DNA of 64,000 nt from Alicycliphilus denitrificans K601 (GTDB lineage Bacteria > Pseudomonadota > Gammaproteobacteria > Burkholderiales > Burkholderiaceae_C), in NCBI RefSeq assembly GCF_000204645.1, contig NC_015422.1, positions 496,001 to 560,000 on the forward strand. The letters run 5' to 3'. The notes under the pieces are model-generated. The model ran no database searches. It was not told the origin of the DNA and saw only the letters and a list, made by a program, of their open reading frames with translations. A program made the translations under genes and the position numbers. Of this stretch, positions 42,571 to 51,154 are shown piece after piece. The number at the start of each line of letters is the position of its first letter. The stretch's first letter is position 1.

Positions 42571-43329
42571 CTACCGGCCCTTTTCCAGCCTGTCGGCGAA
42601 GAAGGCCGGCAGGCCGCCGGCGCGCACCGCCGCCGCGGCCGCCATGTGGTCGTAGGGCACGCGCTGGAAGGTGATGGTGGCCGCGTCCGGGTCGAACAGC
42701 GCGTACATGGCGCGCGTGTCGCCATCGCGCGGCTGGCCGCACGAGCCCACGATGGCCAGCCACTGGCGGTGCGGCGGTACGGGCACGGGCACGCCCGGCT
42801 GCGGGGAGAAGCGCATCAGCTTGGCCGTGGGCGTGAGGAAGTACAGCGCCTGCTCGTGCACATGGCCGCTGAACACGTAGCGGATGGCCGGGTCCATTTG
42901 CGTGGCCGCGGCCATGGAGCGCTCGGCCGCGTTGCCGTCGGCCACGTAGTGCCAGCGTTCGGGGCCGTCGGCGCTGGCGTGCACCAGCAGCGCGTCCATC
43001 CCCATGCGCGCGGCCAGCGGCAGGCCGGCGAGGAAGGCGAGCTGCCGCGCGTTCAGCCGCGGATGGGTCCATTGCGCGCTTTGCTCGCCCAGGTTCTCGG
43101 CCACGGCGGGCGGTGCGACGGCGGCCGCGTCATGGTTGCCGCGCACGCACGGCGTGCCTTCGGCCACGAGCTGCATCACGCGGTCGAGCACCGGACCGGG
43201 ATCGGCGCCATAGCCCACCAGGTCGCCCAGCAGGGCGAATTGCCGCGCACCGTGGGCGCGGGCATGTTCCAGGCAGGCTTCGAGGGCCTGCAGGTTGGCG
43301 TGGATGTCGGAAAGCAGGGCGATCTTCAT
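42571..43329 (-). CDS. Metallophosphoesterase (YfcE-like)
   Basis: 252 residues. The two-metal site is complete: LLSDIHANLQALEA, GDLVGYG, RGNHDAAAVA, a His in LLVHASADG, and FSGHVHEQALYF. Enzymes of this type act on phosphodiesters, nucleotides or phosphoproteins. The ATG at 43329 opens directly on the first metal motif, as is usual. The kinase-UspA gene follows 3 bp later, so the two proteins are produced together. Confidence 0.88.
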   Translation of the reverse strand: MKIALLSDIHANLQALEACLEHARAHGARQFALLGDLVGYGADPGPVLDRVMQLVAEGTPCVRGNHDAAAVAPPAVAENLGEQSAQWTHPRLNARQLAFLAGLPLAARMGMDALLVHASADGPERWHYVADGNAAERSMAAATQMDPAIRYVFSGHVHEQALYFLTPTAKLMRFSPQPGVPVPVPPHRQWLAIVGSCGQPRDGDTRAMYALFDPDAATITFQRVPYDHMAAAAAVRAGGLPAFFADRLEKGR

Positions 43330-43492
43330 GATTCCAGCATGATGGCCCCGCCAGCTGAGCGTTGGCTTGCAAAGGGCGCTCGTAAGGACTAGGGAAAACG
43401 CGGAGGGAATCATGGGCGGCGCAGAAGACTGAGCGACGCGGGTCGTCGGGCATGCGTCGATATCCAACGCGTATCACAAACGGGTTAATAAA

Positions 43493-43522
43493 TATTGGAC
43501 GCCTGCAAGTGAGCTTCCAATA
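43493..43522. promoter_or_regulatory. TATTGGA-N16-TCCAATA inverted repeat
   Basis: Perfect 7-bp arms TATTGGA (43493-43499) and TCCAATA (43516-43522) flank 16 bp in the AT-rich half of a 229-bp divergent gap. It ends 36 bp before the CoA-transferase start. Could be a dimer-binding operator for either gene; regulator unknown. Confidence 0.4.
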
Positions 43523-43558
43523 ATCCCTGCCACTTATCGAGCAGGTGGAGAGTTGTGC

Positions 43559-44755
43559 ATGAGGCCTTTGCAGGGGGTGCGGGTACTGGACCTGTCCAGC
43601 GTCATCTTTGGTCCGCTGGCCAGCCAGGTGCTGGCCGACTATGGCGCCGAGGTCGTCAAGATCGAGCCGCCCAAGGGCGACTCGACGCGCCACACCGGGC
43701 CCGCGGCGGAGCCGGGCATGGCGGCCATGTTCCTGGGCTCCAACCGCAGCAAGAAGAGCGTGGCGCTGGACCTGAAGCAGCCCGCGGCGCAGAAGGCGCT
43801 GCAGGCCCTGATAGGCACGGCGGACGTGTTCATGCACAGCATGCGCCCGCAGAAGCTGGCCGGTCTGGGGCTTGCGCCCGAGGCCCTGCGCGCGCGCCAT
43901 CCCCGGCTGGTCTACGCGAGCCTGCTGGGCTTTCTGCCCGGGCCGTATGCGGGCCGCCCGGCGTATGACGACGTGATCCAGGGCATGTCGGGCCTGGCGG
44001 ACCTGATGGACCAGCAAAGCGGCGAGGCGCGCTATCTGCCCACCATCGCCGCCGACAAGACCTGCGGCCACGTGGCGGCGCACGCCATCCTGGCGGCGCT
44101 GTGGCAGCGCGAGCGCACGGGGCAGGGCGCGTTCGTGGAGGTGCCCATGTTCGAGTCCATGGTGGGCTTCAACCTGGTCGAGCATTTCTACGGTCAGCAT
44201 TTCGAGCCACCGCGCTCCGTGCCGGGCTACCCGCGCGTGCTCGCGCCCTGGCGCAGGCCCTACCGCACGTCGGACGGCCTCGTGGCCATGATGCCCTACA
44301 CCGACTTGCACTGGCAGCGCTTCTTCGCCGAGGTCGGCGCGCCGCAGCACGCGAGCGACCCGCGCTTCACCGACATCGCGGCGCGCACGGCGCACATCGC
44401 GGAGCTGCTGGAACTGGCCTCGGGCTATGTCGTGCGGCAGACGACCGCCCACTGGCTCGCCGCCTGCGAGCGGCTGGAGATCCCCGCCGCGCCCGTGGCG
44501 CGCCTGGACGAGCTGCGCAGCGACGAGCACCTGGCCGCCATCGGGTTCTTCGAGGAAGTGCAGGACCCCGCCATGGGCACGGTGCGGTTCCCCGGCGTGG
44601 GCGTGCGCTTCGACGGCCGGCGCCCTCCCGTGGCCATGCCGCCGCGCCTGGGCGAGCACACGCGCGCCCTGCTGGCCGAGGCGGGCCTGGATGCGCCGCA
44701 GATCCAGGCCCTGGTGGACCAGGGGGCCGCCATAGTGCCGCAACCCAAAAACTGA
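43559..44755 (+). CDS. Family III CoA-transferase (CaiB/BaiF), second copy
   Basis: 398 residues. Seen: GVRVLDLSSVIFGPLASQVLADYGAEVVKIE, NRSKKSVALDLKQ and the catalytic Asp region GRPAYDDVIQGMSGL. It differs well from the copy at 8893, so the two act on different acids. The ATG at 43559 has GGTGGAG upstream. A MaoC-type gene follows 16 bp later, which suggests that the CoA ester made here is then hydrated or dehydrated. Confidence 0.88.
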   Translation: MRPLQGVRVLDLSSVIFGPLASQVLADYGAEVVKIEPPKGDSTRHTGPAAEPGMAAMFLGSNRSKKSVALDLKQPAAQKALQALIGTADVFMHSMRPQKLAGLGLAPEALRARHPRLVYASLLGFLPGPYAGRPAYDDVIQGMSGLADLMDQQSGEARYLPTIAADKTCGHVAAHAILAALWQRERTGQGAFVEVPMFESMVGFNLVEHFYGQHFEPPRSVPGYPRVLAPWRRPYRTSDGLVAMMPYTDLHWQRFFAEVGAPQHASDPRFTDIAARTAHIAELLELASGYVVRQTTAHWLAACERLEIPAAPVARLDELRSDEHLAAIGFFEEVQDPAMGTVRFPGVGVRFDGRRPPVAMPPRLGEHTRALLAEAGLDAPQIQALVDQGAAIVPQPKN

Positions 44756-44771
44756 ACGCTATTCGAACGAT

Positions 44772-45251
44772 ATGGACACAACGACCACCATGGACCACAC
44801 CGCTCCCCGCCTGGGCCAGGGCTTCGTCTGGCAGGACCTGCGGGTCGGCCAGCGCTTTCGCACCTTCCGCCGCACGCTCACCGAGACCGATCTCGTGCAA
44901 TTCATTGGCGTGACCGGCATGCTGGAGGCCATCTTCATAGAAGATGGCTACGAGGGCGCGGCCATGGCGGGGCGGCCCGTGCCGGGCGCGCTGACCTACA
45001 CGCTGATCGAGGGCTTCATCCTGCAGACCATGATCCAGGGCACGGGCCTGGCCATGCTGGAACTGCACCAGAAGATACTGGCCCCCGTGGTGGTGGGCGA
45101 CACCATAGAGGCCATGGTGGAGGTCACCGACATCCGCCCCACGTCCAGGAGCGGGCGCGCGGTGGTCACCTCGCGCATCGACGTGTTCAACCAGAAAGGC
45201 GTGCAGGTCATGACCTATACCGCCACGCGGCTGCTGGCCGGGCGCGGCTGA
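44772..45251 (+). CDS. MaoC-family dehydratase
   Basis: 159 residues, hot-dog fold. Seen: FVWQDLRVGQRFRTFRRTLTETDLVQFIGVTG (the segment with Glu-Thr-Asp), PGALTYTLIEGFILQTM in the hot-dog helix, and ILAPVVVGDTIEAMVEV. The residue pattern fits an enoyl-CoA hydratase, although the usual Asp/His pair is not clear. Partner of the preceding CoA-transferase. Start at ATG 44772 or 44790. Downstream there is only the IS110 relic. Confidence 0.8.
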   Translation: MDTTTTMDHTAPRLGQGFVWQDLRVGQRFRTFRRTLTETDLVQFIGVTGMLEAIFIEDGYEGAAMAGRPVPGALTYTLIEGFILQTMIQGTGLAMLELHQKILAPVVVGDTIEAMVEVTDIRPTSRSGRAVVTSRIDVFNQKGVQVMTYTATRLLAGRG

Positions 45252-45371
45252 GCGCTGCGATTACATCAAGAGAAGAAGGCGACATACATAACCACCCCAC
45301 CGCATCGCCGCGCCTGCCTGGCGCTGGCTGTACCTGCGGTTCATGCGTAGGCCTACCTGGGGTGGTGGTAG

Positions 45372-45499
45372 ATCAACCGGCGTGAGATCGGCAAGCTGGT
45401 GGGAGTGGCGCCACTGAACAACGACAGCGGCGAGATGCGTGGCAAGTAATCCGTGTGGGGCGCAGGGCACAGGTGCGGGTGGCGCGTAGCGCCATGGAG
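45372..45499 (+). pseudogene. IS110-family transposase relic
   Basis: In the 262-bp gap a plus-strand frame reads NRREIGKLVGVAPLNNDSGE then MRGK and a stop, which is close to the C-terminal part of IS110-type transposases. After a frameshift it continues as VGRRAQVRVARSAME, the next family block. No N-terminus or IS ends are visible. It is a small remnant of an element that once lay next to the HpaI cluster. Confidence 0.75.
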
Positions 45500-45513
45500 A
45501 GAGCTGGACCGAA

Positions 45514-46314
45514 TCAGTACGCCGTATCCACCGCGCCGCACGCGCCAGCGGTGAAGCGCGCGGCCAGGTCGTCGGCGGCGTTGCGCAGCAGGATCATGTC
45601 CATGCCCACGGCGACGAACTGCGCGCCCAGCGCGATGCATTCGCGTGCGCGGGCGCCATCCACCATGAGGATGCCCGGCGCCTTGCCCGCCGTGCGGATG
45701 CGGCGGATCGCATCGTCGATGGCAGCGCGCACTTCGGGGTGGCCGGCGTTGCCGGGGTGGCCCATGCTGGCCGACAGGTCCGCCGGGCCGATGAAGATGC
45801 CGTCCACGCCATCGACGGCGGCGATGGCCTCGATCTGCGCCAGCGCCTCGGCCGTCTCCACCTGCACCAGCAGGCACAGCTCGCCTTCGGCATCACGCAC
45901 GTAATCCACGTCACGCCCATAGTGCGACGCGCGCATGGTGCCGCCCATGCCCCGGATGCCGCGCGGCGCATAGCGCATGGCGGCTACGGCGGCTCGGGCC
46001 TCGTCGGCGTTCTGCACGAAGGGCAGCAGCAGCGTCTGCGCGCCGATGTCCAGCAGGCGCTTGATCAGTACCGTGTCGTTCCACGCGGCGCGCACCACGG
46101 GGTGTGAGCGGTGCCGCGGCTCGGCGGCCACGGCCTGGAGCTGCTGCAGCACTAGCGGCACGTCGGCTGGCGTGTGCTCGGTATCGAGCAGCAGCCAGTC
46201 GAAGCCCGAGCCGGCTACTAGTTCCGCCGCGTAGGGCGAGGCCAGCGTGCACCAGAGGCCGATCTGCGCCTGGCCGGAGGCCAGGGCGTGTTTGAAGGTA
46301 TTAGTCAGGGGCAT
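45514..46314 (-). CDS. hpaI: 4-hydroxy-2-oxoheptane-1,7-dioate aldolase (HpaI)
   Basis: 266 residues, the usual HpaI length. Landmarks: [79 protein letters not shown], and [21 protein letters not shown] with the metal Asp/Glu. In the homoprotocatechuate pathway it splits the C7 hydroxy-oxo acid to pyruvate and succinate semialdehyde. The start at 46314 matches the E. coli N-terminus; upstream extension overlaps hpaH. It is the last gene of the minus-strand cluster. Confidence 0.9.
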   Translation of the reverse strand: MPLTNTFKHALASGQAQIGLWCTLASPYAAELVAGSGFDWLLLDTEHTPADVPLVLQQLQAVAAEPRHRSHPVVRAAWNDTVLIKRLLDIGAQTLLLPFVQNADEARAAVAAMRYAPRGIRGMGGTMRASHYGRDVDYVRDAEGELCLLVQVETAEALAQIEAIAAVDGVDGIFIGPADLSASMGHPGNAGHPEVRAAIDDAIRRIRTAGKAPGILMVDGARARECIALGAQFVAVGMDMILLRNAADDLAARFTAGACGAVDTAY

Positions 46315-46316
46315 GT

Positions 46317-47144
46317 CTATCCGAAGTGGCAGGAAACGGTGCCGAACTCTCCATAGTCTGCCACCACGGTGTCGCCTTGGACCACGTCGATGGGGCGGAT
46401 GAACGAACCCGCGAGCACCACTTCTCCCGCCTGCAGTTGGATGCCGTGGCGGTGTAGCCGGTTGGCAAGCCATGCAACGCCGTAGGCCGGGTGGTTCAGC
46501 ACGCCAGCGGCCAGGCCTGTTTCCTCGACCTCGCCGTTCTTGCTCACGATGGCACCGATGCGGCGTAGATCCGCATCGATCAACTGGGGCTTGAATGCGC
46601 GCCCGCCCAGTACCAGCGCCGCATTGGCCGCGTTGTCGGATATGGTGTCGATGACGGTACGGGTCTTGCCAGTGGCGGGATCTACACGCTGGATACGCGC
46701 ATCCAGTATCTCCAGGGCGGGTGTGATGTAGGCCGTGGCTTCGAGCACGTCGAACAGTGTGCAGTGGGGGCCGGACAGCGGCCTGCCGAGCACGAAGGCC
46801 AGTTCGGCCTCAATGCGCAACTGCAGAAACTTCTCCGTGGGGATCGCGGCACCGTCGCGGTAGAACATGTCGTCGAGCAGCGTGCCGAAATCAGGTTCGC
46901 TGATGTTGACGGCGCGCTGCATGGCCTTGGAGGTTAGGCCGATCTTGTGCCCCAGAACGCGGCGGCCTTGGCGCAGTTTGAGGCGCATCCAGGCATCCTG
47001 CACGGCGTAGGCGTCGTCGAAGCCCATGCCGGGGTACTGCAAGGAAAATTGACGGCAGGGCGTGCGTGTGCGCTCGGCCGTTTCCAACTGCTCGGCGGCG
47101 GCCTCCAATTGCGCAGGGGACAGGAACGAGTTCGGCATGTTCAT
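46317..47144 (-). CDS. hpaH: 2-oxo-hept-4-ene-1,7-dioate hydratase (HpaH)
   Basis: 275 residues, with long matches to E. coli HpaH as I know it: [60 protein letters not shown] and [19 protein letters not shown]. Metal-dependent hydratase that supplies the substrate of HpaI. The gene overlaps the upstream FAH gene by 4 bp and precedes hpaI by 2 bp, so the three are translationally linked. Confidence 0.92.
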   Translation of the reverse strand: MNMPNSFLSPAQLEAAAEQLETAERTRTPCRQFSLQYPGMGFDDAYAVQDAWMRLKLRQGRRVLGHKIGLTSKAMQRAVNISEPDFGTLLDDMFYRDGAAIPTEKFLQLRIEAELAFVLGRPLSGPHCTLFDVLEATAYITPALEILDARIQRVDPATGKTRTVIDTISDNAANAALVLGGRAFKPQLIDADLRRIGAIVSKNGEVEETGLAAGVLNHPAYGVAWLANRLHRHGIQLQAGEVVLAGSFIRPIDVVQGDTVVADYGEFGTVSCHFG

Positions 47145-48010
47145 GCTTCGGCCTTCACCATGTTGCGTAGCGTGCCCACGCCGTCGACTTCCACCTCCAC
47201 CACGTCGCCGGGCCGCAGGAAGCGGGGTGGATCGAAGCGGATGCCCGCACCAATGGGCGTGCCGGTGACGATGAGATCGCCAGGCTCAAGCGCCGTGAAA
47301 GTCGAGAGGTAGTGGATCAGGTAGGCAAAGTCGAACATCAGGTTCGCCGTGGTGTCGTCCTGGCGCAGTTCGCCATTGACCCGGGTGCGTACGCGCACGT
47401 TGCTGAAACCCTCGGGAAACTCGTCGGCCGTGACGAGCCAGGGGCCGACGGCGCCGGATGCATGGAAATTCTTGCCTTGCGTAACGTTGAATTTGGCATG
47501 GTGCACCCAGTCGCGGATGGTGCCTTCGTTCACGCAAGTCAGTCCGCCGATGTGTGCCAGCGCCTGAGCCTTGGAGATGCGGCGGCCGCCGCGCCCGATC
47601 ACGAGTCCGATCTCGCCCTCGTAGTCGAGCTGTTGCGATTCGTGCGGCTGCACGAGCGCCTGGCCATGCCCAACGAAAGAGTCAGGCACGCGCATGAAGA
47701 TGCTGGGGTACTTGGGCAAATCGCTGCCATCCTTGTATTCGGCATTGCGGTGCGCGTAGTTGACGCCGATGCAGAAAATCTTGCGCGGCATCGGCACAGG
47801 CGGGAGCAGTTGCACGGCGGACAGATCGAGGCTGGGCGACTCGTGCTCGGCCAGCGATCGGGCTTGGCGCAGTGCCGCGTCGCCGCATGCGAGCAGCGAT
47901 GCCACCGAGTCGAACCCCGCTAGCCGGCGATCCAGTTCGACGATGCGGTTCCCTTGGACCACGGCGCCCCAGCCGGGCCGGTCGTCATAGAGGTAGCTGA
48001 CGAGCTTCAT
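47141..48010 (-). CDS. FAH-family enzyme, HpaG-like isomerase/decarboxylase candidate
   Basis: 289 residues. N-terminal MKLVSYLYDDRPGWGAVVQG, then FCIGVNYAHRNAEY, YPSIFMRVPDSFVGHG, metal site LDYEGEIGLVIG, and the C-terminal TGTPIGAGIRFDPPRFLRPGD. In position and family it could do the HpaG steps that feed HpaH, but E. coli HpaG has two such domains and this has one. Alternatively it hydrolyses an acylpyruvate. It overlaps both neighbours by 4 bp. Confidence 0.85.
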   Translation of the reverse strand: MKLVSYLYDDRPGWGAVVQGNRIVELDRRLAGFDSVASLLACGDAALRQARSLAEHESPSLDLSAVQLLPPVPMPRKIFCIGVNYAHRNAEYKDGSDLPKYPSIFMRVPDSFVGHGQALVQPHESQQLDYEGEIGLVIGRGGRRISKAQALAHIGGLTCVNEGTIRDWVHHAKFNVTQGKNFHASGAVGPWLVTADEFPEGFSNVRVRTRVNGELRQDDTTANLMFDFAYLIHYLSTFTALEPGDLIVTGTPIGAGIRFDPPRFLRPGDVVEVEVDGVGTLRNMVKAEA

Positions 48011-48900
48011 GGCGTCTCGAATCCAAAGAAGTGGGCGGGGTTGGCGACGAGGATCTTGTGCAGCATCTCTGCATCAGGCGCGAAGCGGTAGAGCAGTTCC
48101 AGGAGGTCGCCCTCGTTGGGCGGTTGCTTGACCGATACGGGATGCGGCCAGTCGCTGCCCCATACGCAGCGGTCGGGGGCAGCATCGATCAGGCGGCGAG
48201 CCAGGGGGACCACGTCGTTCCAGGGGGCGCCCTGGCGGGAGATTTTTTCCGACAGCGACAGCATCACCCAGAAATTGCCGCGCTGGAACAGCTCCAGGAT
48301 GCAGGCCAGGCTGGGATCGTTCTCGCCCAGCTCGGGGTTGGCGCGGCCCATGTGATCCATGAGTACCGGCACATCCTGCAGGTGCAGGAATGCCTGCATC
48401 TGCTCGGCGATGCCACCCGGCTCCGGCTGTACCTTGACGTACCAGCCCAGCTCGCGCACGCGCTCCAAAGCGCGCTCCTGCTGCTGTGGCGTGAAGCTGA
48501 TGCCCAGGCCGCCGCGCGTGAAGCGCGCACCGCGCACGCCGGCATCGTGCAACCGCTGCAGGTAGGCGTCGTCGCGCTCCACGAGCACGGCGGCGTTGGC
48601 GCAGGCCATGTAGCGGCGGGGGCTGCCGCTCGCGTTGAGGCCGGCCAGGGCGTCCAGCACTACCTGGTGGTCCGCGCCATAGGTGGTCGCTTGCACGATC
48701 ACGCCACGCTGTACGCCCAGCGTGGCATGCAGCTTCTGCGCAACTTGCCAGGTCGCCGTGGGCATTTCATAGGCGGCGCCTGGACGCACCGGATAGCGTT
48801 CGCGCGGGCCGAAGACGTGGAATTGGCTGTCGCACGCCAGCGCGGGAGGCAGTGGCCGCGGCGCGTGGGGCGTCGGATCGAAGGGGAGATAGTCGGGCAT
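48007..48900 (-). CDS. LigI-like amidohydrolase (2-pyrone-4,6-dicarboxylate hydrolase type)
   Basis: 297 residues, amidohydrolase TIM barrel. The C-terminal half closely resembles LigI: VPVLMDHMGRANPELGEND, the GAPWNDVVPLARRLID loop, VWGSDWPHPVSVKQPPNEGD with the catalytic Asp, and HKILVANPAHFFGFE. At the N-terminus the usual His-x-His is Gln-x-His (DSQFHVFGP). LigI opens a lactone without a metal; a lactonase role on a ring-cleavage product is plausible. It overlaps the FAH gene and lies 20 bp after the RidA gene. Confidence 0.82.
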   Translation of the reverse strand: MPDYLPFDPTPHAPRPLPPALACDSQFHVFGPRERYPVRPGAAYEMPTATWQVAQKLHATLGVQRGVIVQATTYGADHQVVLDALAGLNASGSPRRYMACANAAVLVERDDAYLQRLHDAGVRGARFTRGGLGISFTPQQQERALERVRELGWYVKVQPEPGGIAEQMQAFLHLQDVPVLMDHMGRANPELGENDPSLACILELFQRGNFWVMLSLSEKISRQGAPWNDVVPLARRLIDAAPDRCVWGSDWPHPVSVKQPPNEGDLLELLYRFAPDAEMLHKILVANPAHFFGFETP

Positions 48901-48920
48901 GGCTGGGTATGGCGGTGTGT

Positions 48921-49373
48921 TCAGGCGATGTAAGCCGTGAAGCTGCATTCGATGAGCTTGCCCATGTCGAGCTCGGGTGCGTGGATGGCATGGCGCGCAG
49001 GGCGCGATACCGCGTCGGGGAACATCTCCAGCCACGGCGCGTTGAGTGCGGGGCGTTGCGTGCGATCCTTCATCCACACGGTGACTTTGACGATATCGGC
49101 GGTGTTGCCGCCAGCCGCTTCGACGATGCGACGCATGTTGTCGAGCATGCAGCGGCACTGGGCCTCGATGCCATCGGCGATCTGGCCCGTGGCGGGATCT
49201 GTACCGAGCACACTGCCGCTTTCCACCAGCGGCCCGATACGGCAGGCGGCCGGAATGGGGTTCTTGTGGCTGAAGCCCTCGATGTAGATGCTGGTGCGGC
49301 GAACCGGCGCTGCACGGCCGAGCGGCGTGCTCAATCCGCCGTGATTCCCGCTTGCTTGATGATGGGTGTCCAT
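48921..49373 (-). CDS. RidA-family (YjgF) deaminase-like protein
   Basis: 137-150 residues. RidA landmarks: IGPLVESGSVLGTDPATGQIADG, QCRCMLDNMRRIVEAAGG, DIVKVTVWMKD, and the Arg in SRPARHAIHAPELDMGKLIE. RidA proteins hydrolyse enamines/imines; one branch contains 2-aminomuconate deaminase. The ATG at 49373 overlaps the Bug gene by 43 bp. A TTG at 49334 overlaps the Bug stop by 4 bp (TTGA), similar to the ATGA overlaps elsewhere, and would give the normal length. I keep the ATG but the TTG is a serious alternative. Confidence 0.82.
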   Translation of the reverse strand: MDTHHQASGNHGGLSTPLGRAAPVRRTSIYIEGFSHKNPIPAACRIGPLVESGSVLGTDPATGQIADGIEAQCRCMLDNMRRIVEAAGGNTADIVKVTVWMKDRTQRPALNAPWLEMFPDAVSRPARHAIHAPELDMGKLIECSFTAYIA

Positions 49374-50317
49374 CGGTTGTCTTCCTGGGTGAGGTATTGG
49401 GTGAATTGCTCGGGCGTGGTGGCGCGCGCTTCGGAGCCGAGTGCGACGAAGCGGTCCTGCACGCCCTTGTCGGACAGGATCTGCCGTAGCGCGTCCGCTA
49501 GTTTGTTCACGATTGCGGTGGGCGTCCCCTTTGGCGCCAGGATGCCTGTGAAGGTCTCCGCGCTGAACCCGGGGAAGCCGGACTCCGATAGCGTGGGAAC
49601 GTCGGGCAGTTGAGGCAGACGCTTCGGTGACGTGACGACCAAGGCGCGAGTGCGGTTGCTTTGCAGGAATTGTTGGGCCACGGACAACTGGTCGAAGTTG
49701 AACTGCACCTGGCCGCCCAGCAGGTCGGTGGTGGCCGGGGCGTTGCCCTTGTAGTGCACGGTGGTCCAGCGCGCGCCGCTTTCGCGCTGCAGGTATTCGC
49801 TCACCAGATGATTGGTCGTGCCCGCTCCTGGGGACGCCATGGTGATCGCGCCTGGGTTGGCTTTGGCCGCCGCGAGCAGATCCGCCATGCTCTTGTACGG
49901 CGTAGTGGGGTTCACCTGCAGCAATAGCGGGGTGAACGAGACGGACGACACGGGCGCGAAGTCCTTTTTCCAGTCGTAGGGGCTGCGCTTGAAGATCAGC
50001 GGAGAGAACAGGATCGGGCCGTTGGCCCCCATGAAGAAGGTGTACCCATCGGGGGTGGACTTGGCAACGGCCTCGCCCGCAATCATCCCGCCCGCGCCGG
50101 GCCGATTGTCCACGATGAAAGGCTGCTTGAAGTGTTGCTGCAACTGCTCGCTGATGATGCGTGCCGCGCCATCGACGTTGCCGCCGGGAGGGTAGGGCAG
50201 CACCAGCTTGACTGGCTTGCCGGGCCACGTGTCGGTCTGCGCGATGGCTAGTGGCGCTGCTCCCGCGCAGGCCCACAGCAATGCGTGGGAGAGAAGGATT
50301 CGTCGTTGCATCGGCAT
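49331..50317 (-). CDS. Bug-family (TTT) solute-binding protein of the HpaI cluster
   Basis: 328 residues. Signal peptide: MQRRILLSHALLWACAGAAPLAIAQ. Bug start TWPGKPVKLVLPYPPGGNVDGAARI and DNRPGAGGMIAGEAVAK are clear. First gene of the minus-strand catabolic cluster, so it probably binds the substrate that the following enzymes degrade. AGGAGAC precedes the ATG at 50317 directly. No permease gene is present. Confidence 0.92.
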   Translation of the reverse strand: MPMQRRILLSHALLWACAGAAPLAIAQTDTWPGKPVKLVLPYPPGGNVDGAARIISEQLQQHFKQPFIVDNRPGAGGMIAGEAVAKSTPDGYTFFMGANGPILFSPLIFKRSPYDWKKDFAPVSSVSFTPLLLQVNPTTPYKSMADLLAAAKANPGAITMASPGAGTTNHLVSEYLQRESGARWTTVHYKGNAPATTDLLGGQVQFNFDQLSVAQQFLQSNRTRALVVTSPKRLPQLPDVPTLSESGFPGFSAETFTGILAPKGTPTAIVNKLADALRQILSDKGVQDRFVALGSEARATTPEQFTQYLTQEDNRWTPIIKQAGITAD

Positions 50318-50417
50318 GTCTCCTGGGCGTTCTTTGTGAAAGGGCGAACGGTGTATCCGTTGGCGCAAATCGTAGGCTTCGGAGTTTGTAGGGAGCAATG
50401 GCGGAATGGCGGATTTG

Positions 50418-50430
50418 TCCATAATGTGGA
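50418..50430. promoter_or_regulatory. TCCA-N5-TGGA palindrome, candidate IclR operator
   Basis: TCCATAATGTGGA has perfect 4-bp arms and lies 86 bp before the flavin-reductase start and 101 bp before the Bug start. IclR-type operators often have TCC...GGA or TGGA...TCCA arms. The adjacent divergent operon encodes an IclR protein. TAATG/ATAATG in the centre might also serve as a -10 element. Confidence 0.5.
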
Positions 50431-50515
50431 AAAAAAGGCCTTGTGGCCATGGCGGCGCGAGCCCCGTGCTCCGCACAATCCCTCCAGCATTTCGCCAACC
50501 CACATCGCCGCTGCC

Positions 50516-51154
50516 ATGACCTATACGACCCTGTATGCCGATACCCTCGCGCCCGAGGCCACTTATCGCTTGATGAGCGGCATCGTTGTGCCTCGCCCGA
50601 TCGCCTGGATCACCACGTTGTCGCTGACGGGTGTGGTGAACCTGGCGCCTTTCTCGTGTTTCACCTTCGTTTCCAACAAGCCGCCGATGCTGGGCGTGAA
50701 CATCGGCCGCAAGGCTGGGGCGCGCAAGGACACGGGGGCGTATATCCTGGCGAACGGCGAATTTGTCGTGAACATCGGGCATCGGGGGCATATGCACGCC
50801 ATTCATGAGAGCAGCGCCGAGCATGCACCCGATGTGAGCGAGGCGGAATTGCTTGGATTGGCCACGGTGGCTAGTGAAACGATTGCCGTGCCGCGTTTGG
50901 CCGATGCGCCGGTCAGCATGGAGTGCCGGCTTGATCGTGTCATACCGTTCGGGGATACGGGCGCTGAATTCTTCGTGGGGGTGGTCACGGCATTCCATGT
51001 CCGTGAGGACTTGTTGCAGGGCGGCAAGATCGACACCCGCGCGCTCGACCCGGTGTGCCGCATCGCTGGCCCTAACTACGCGACGCTGGGTGAAATCGTC
51101 ACCTTGCGCGCGATGGCGCAGACACCGAAAACGGTGCTGGCTTCCGAGGGATGA
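50516..51154 (+). CDS. Flavin reductase-like, FMN-binding split-barrel protein
   Basis: 212 residues, flavin-reductase-like domain. Seen: YRLMSGIVVPRPIAWITTLSLTGVVNLAPFSCFTFVSNKPPMLGVNIG, KDTGAYILANGEFVVNI, and LLQGGKIDTRALDPVCRIAGPNYATLGE. Proteins of this type reduce FMN or bind it for a partner oxygenase. It is larger than HpaC, so it is not simply the HpaB partner. No oxygenase gene is present. Its stop overlaps the IclR start (ATGA at 51151-51154). Confidence 0.82.
   Translation: MTYTTLYADTLAPEATYRLMSGIVVPRPIAWITTLSLTGVVNLAPFSCFTFVSNKPPMLGVNIGRKAGARKDTGAYILANGEFVVNIGHRGHMHAIHESSAEHAPDVSEAELLGLATVASETIAVPRLADAPVSMECRLDRVIPFGDTGAEFFVGVVTAFHVREDLLQGGKIDTRALDPVCRIAGPNYATLGEIVTLRAMAQTPKTVLASEG

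Noticed and set aside
50516..51154. HpaC, the reductase of 4-hydroxyphenylacetate hydroxylase
   Set aside because: The protein is longer than HpaC, no HpaB is present, and its sequence fits a broader flavin-binding family.
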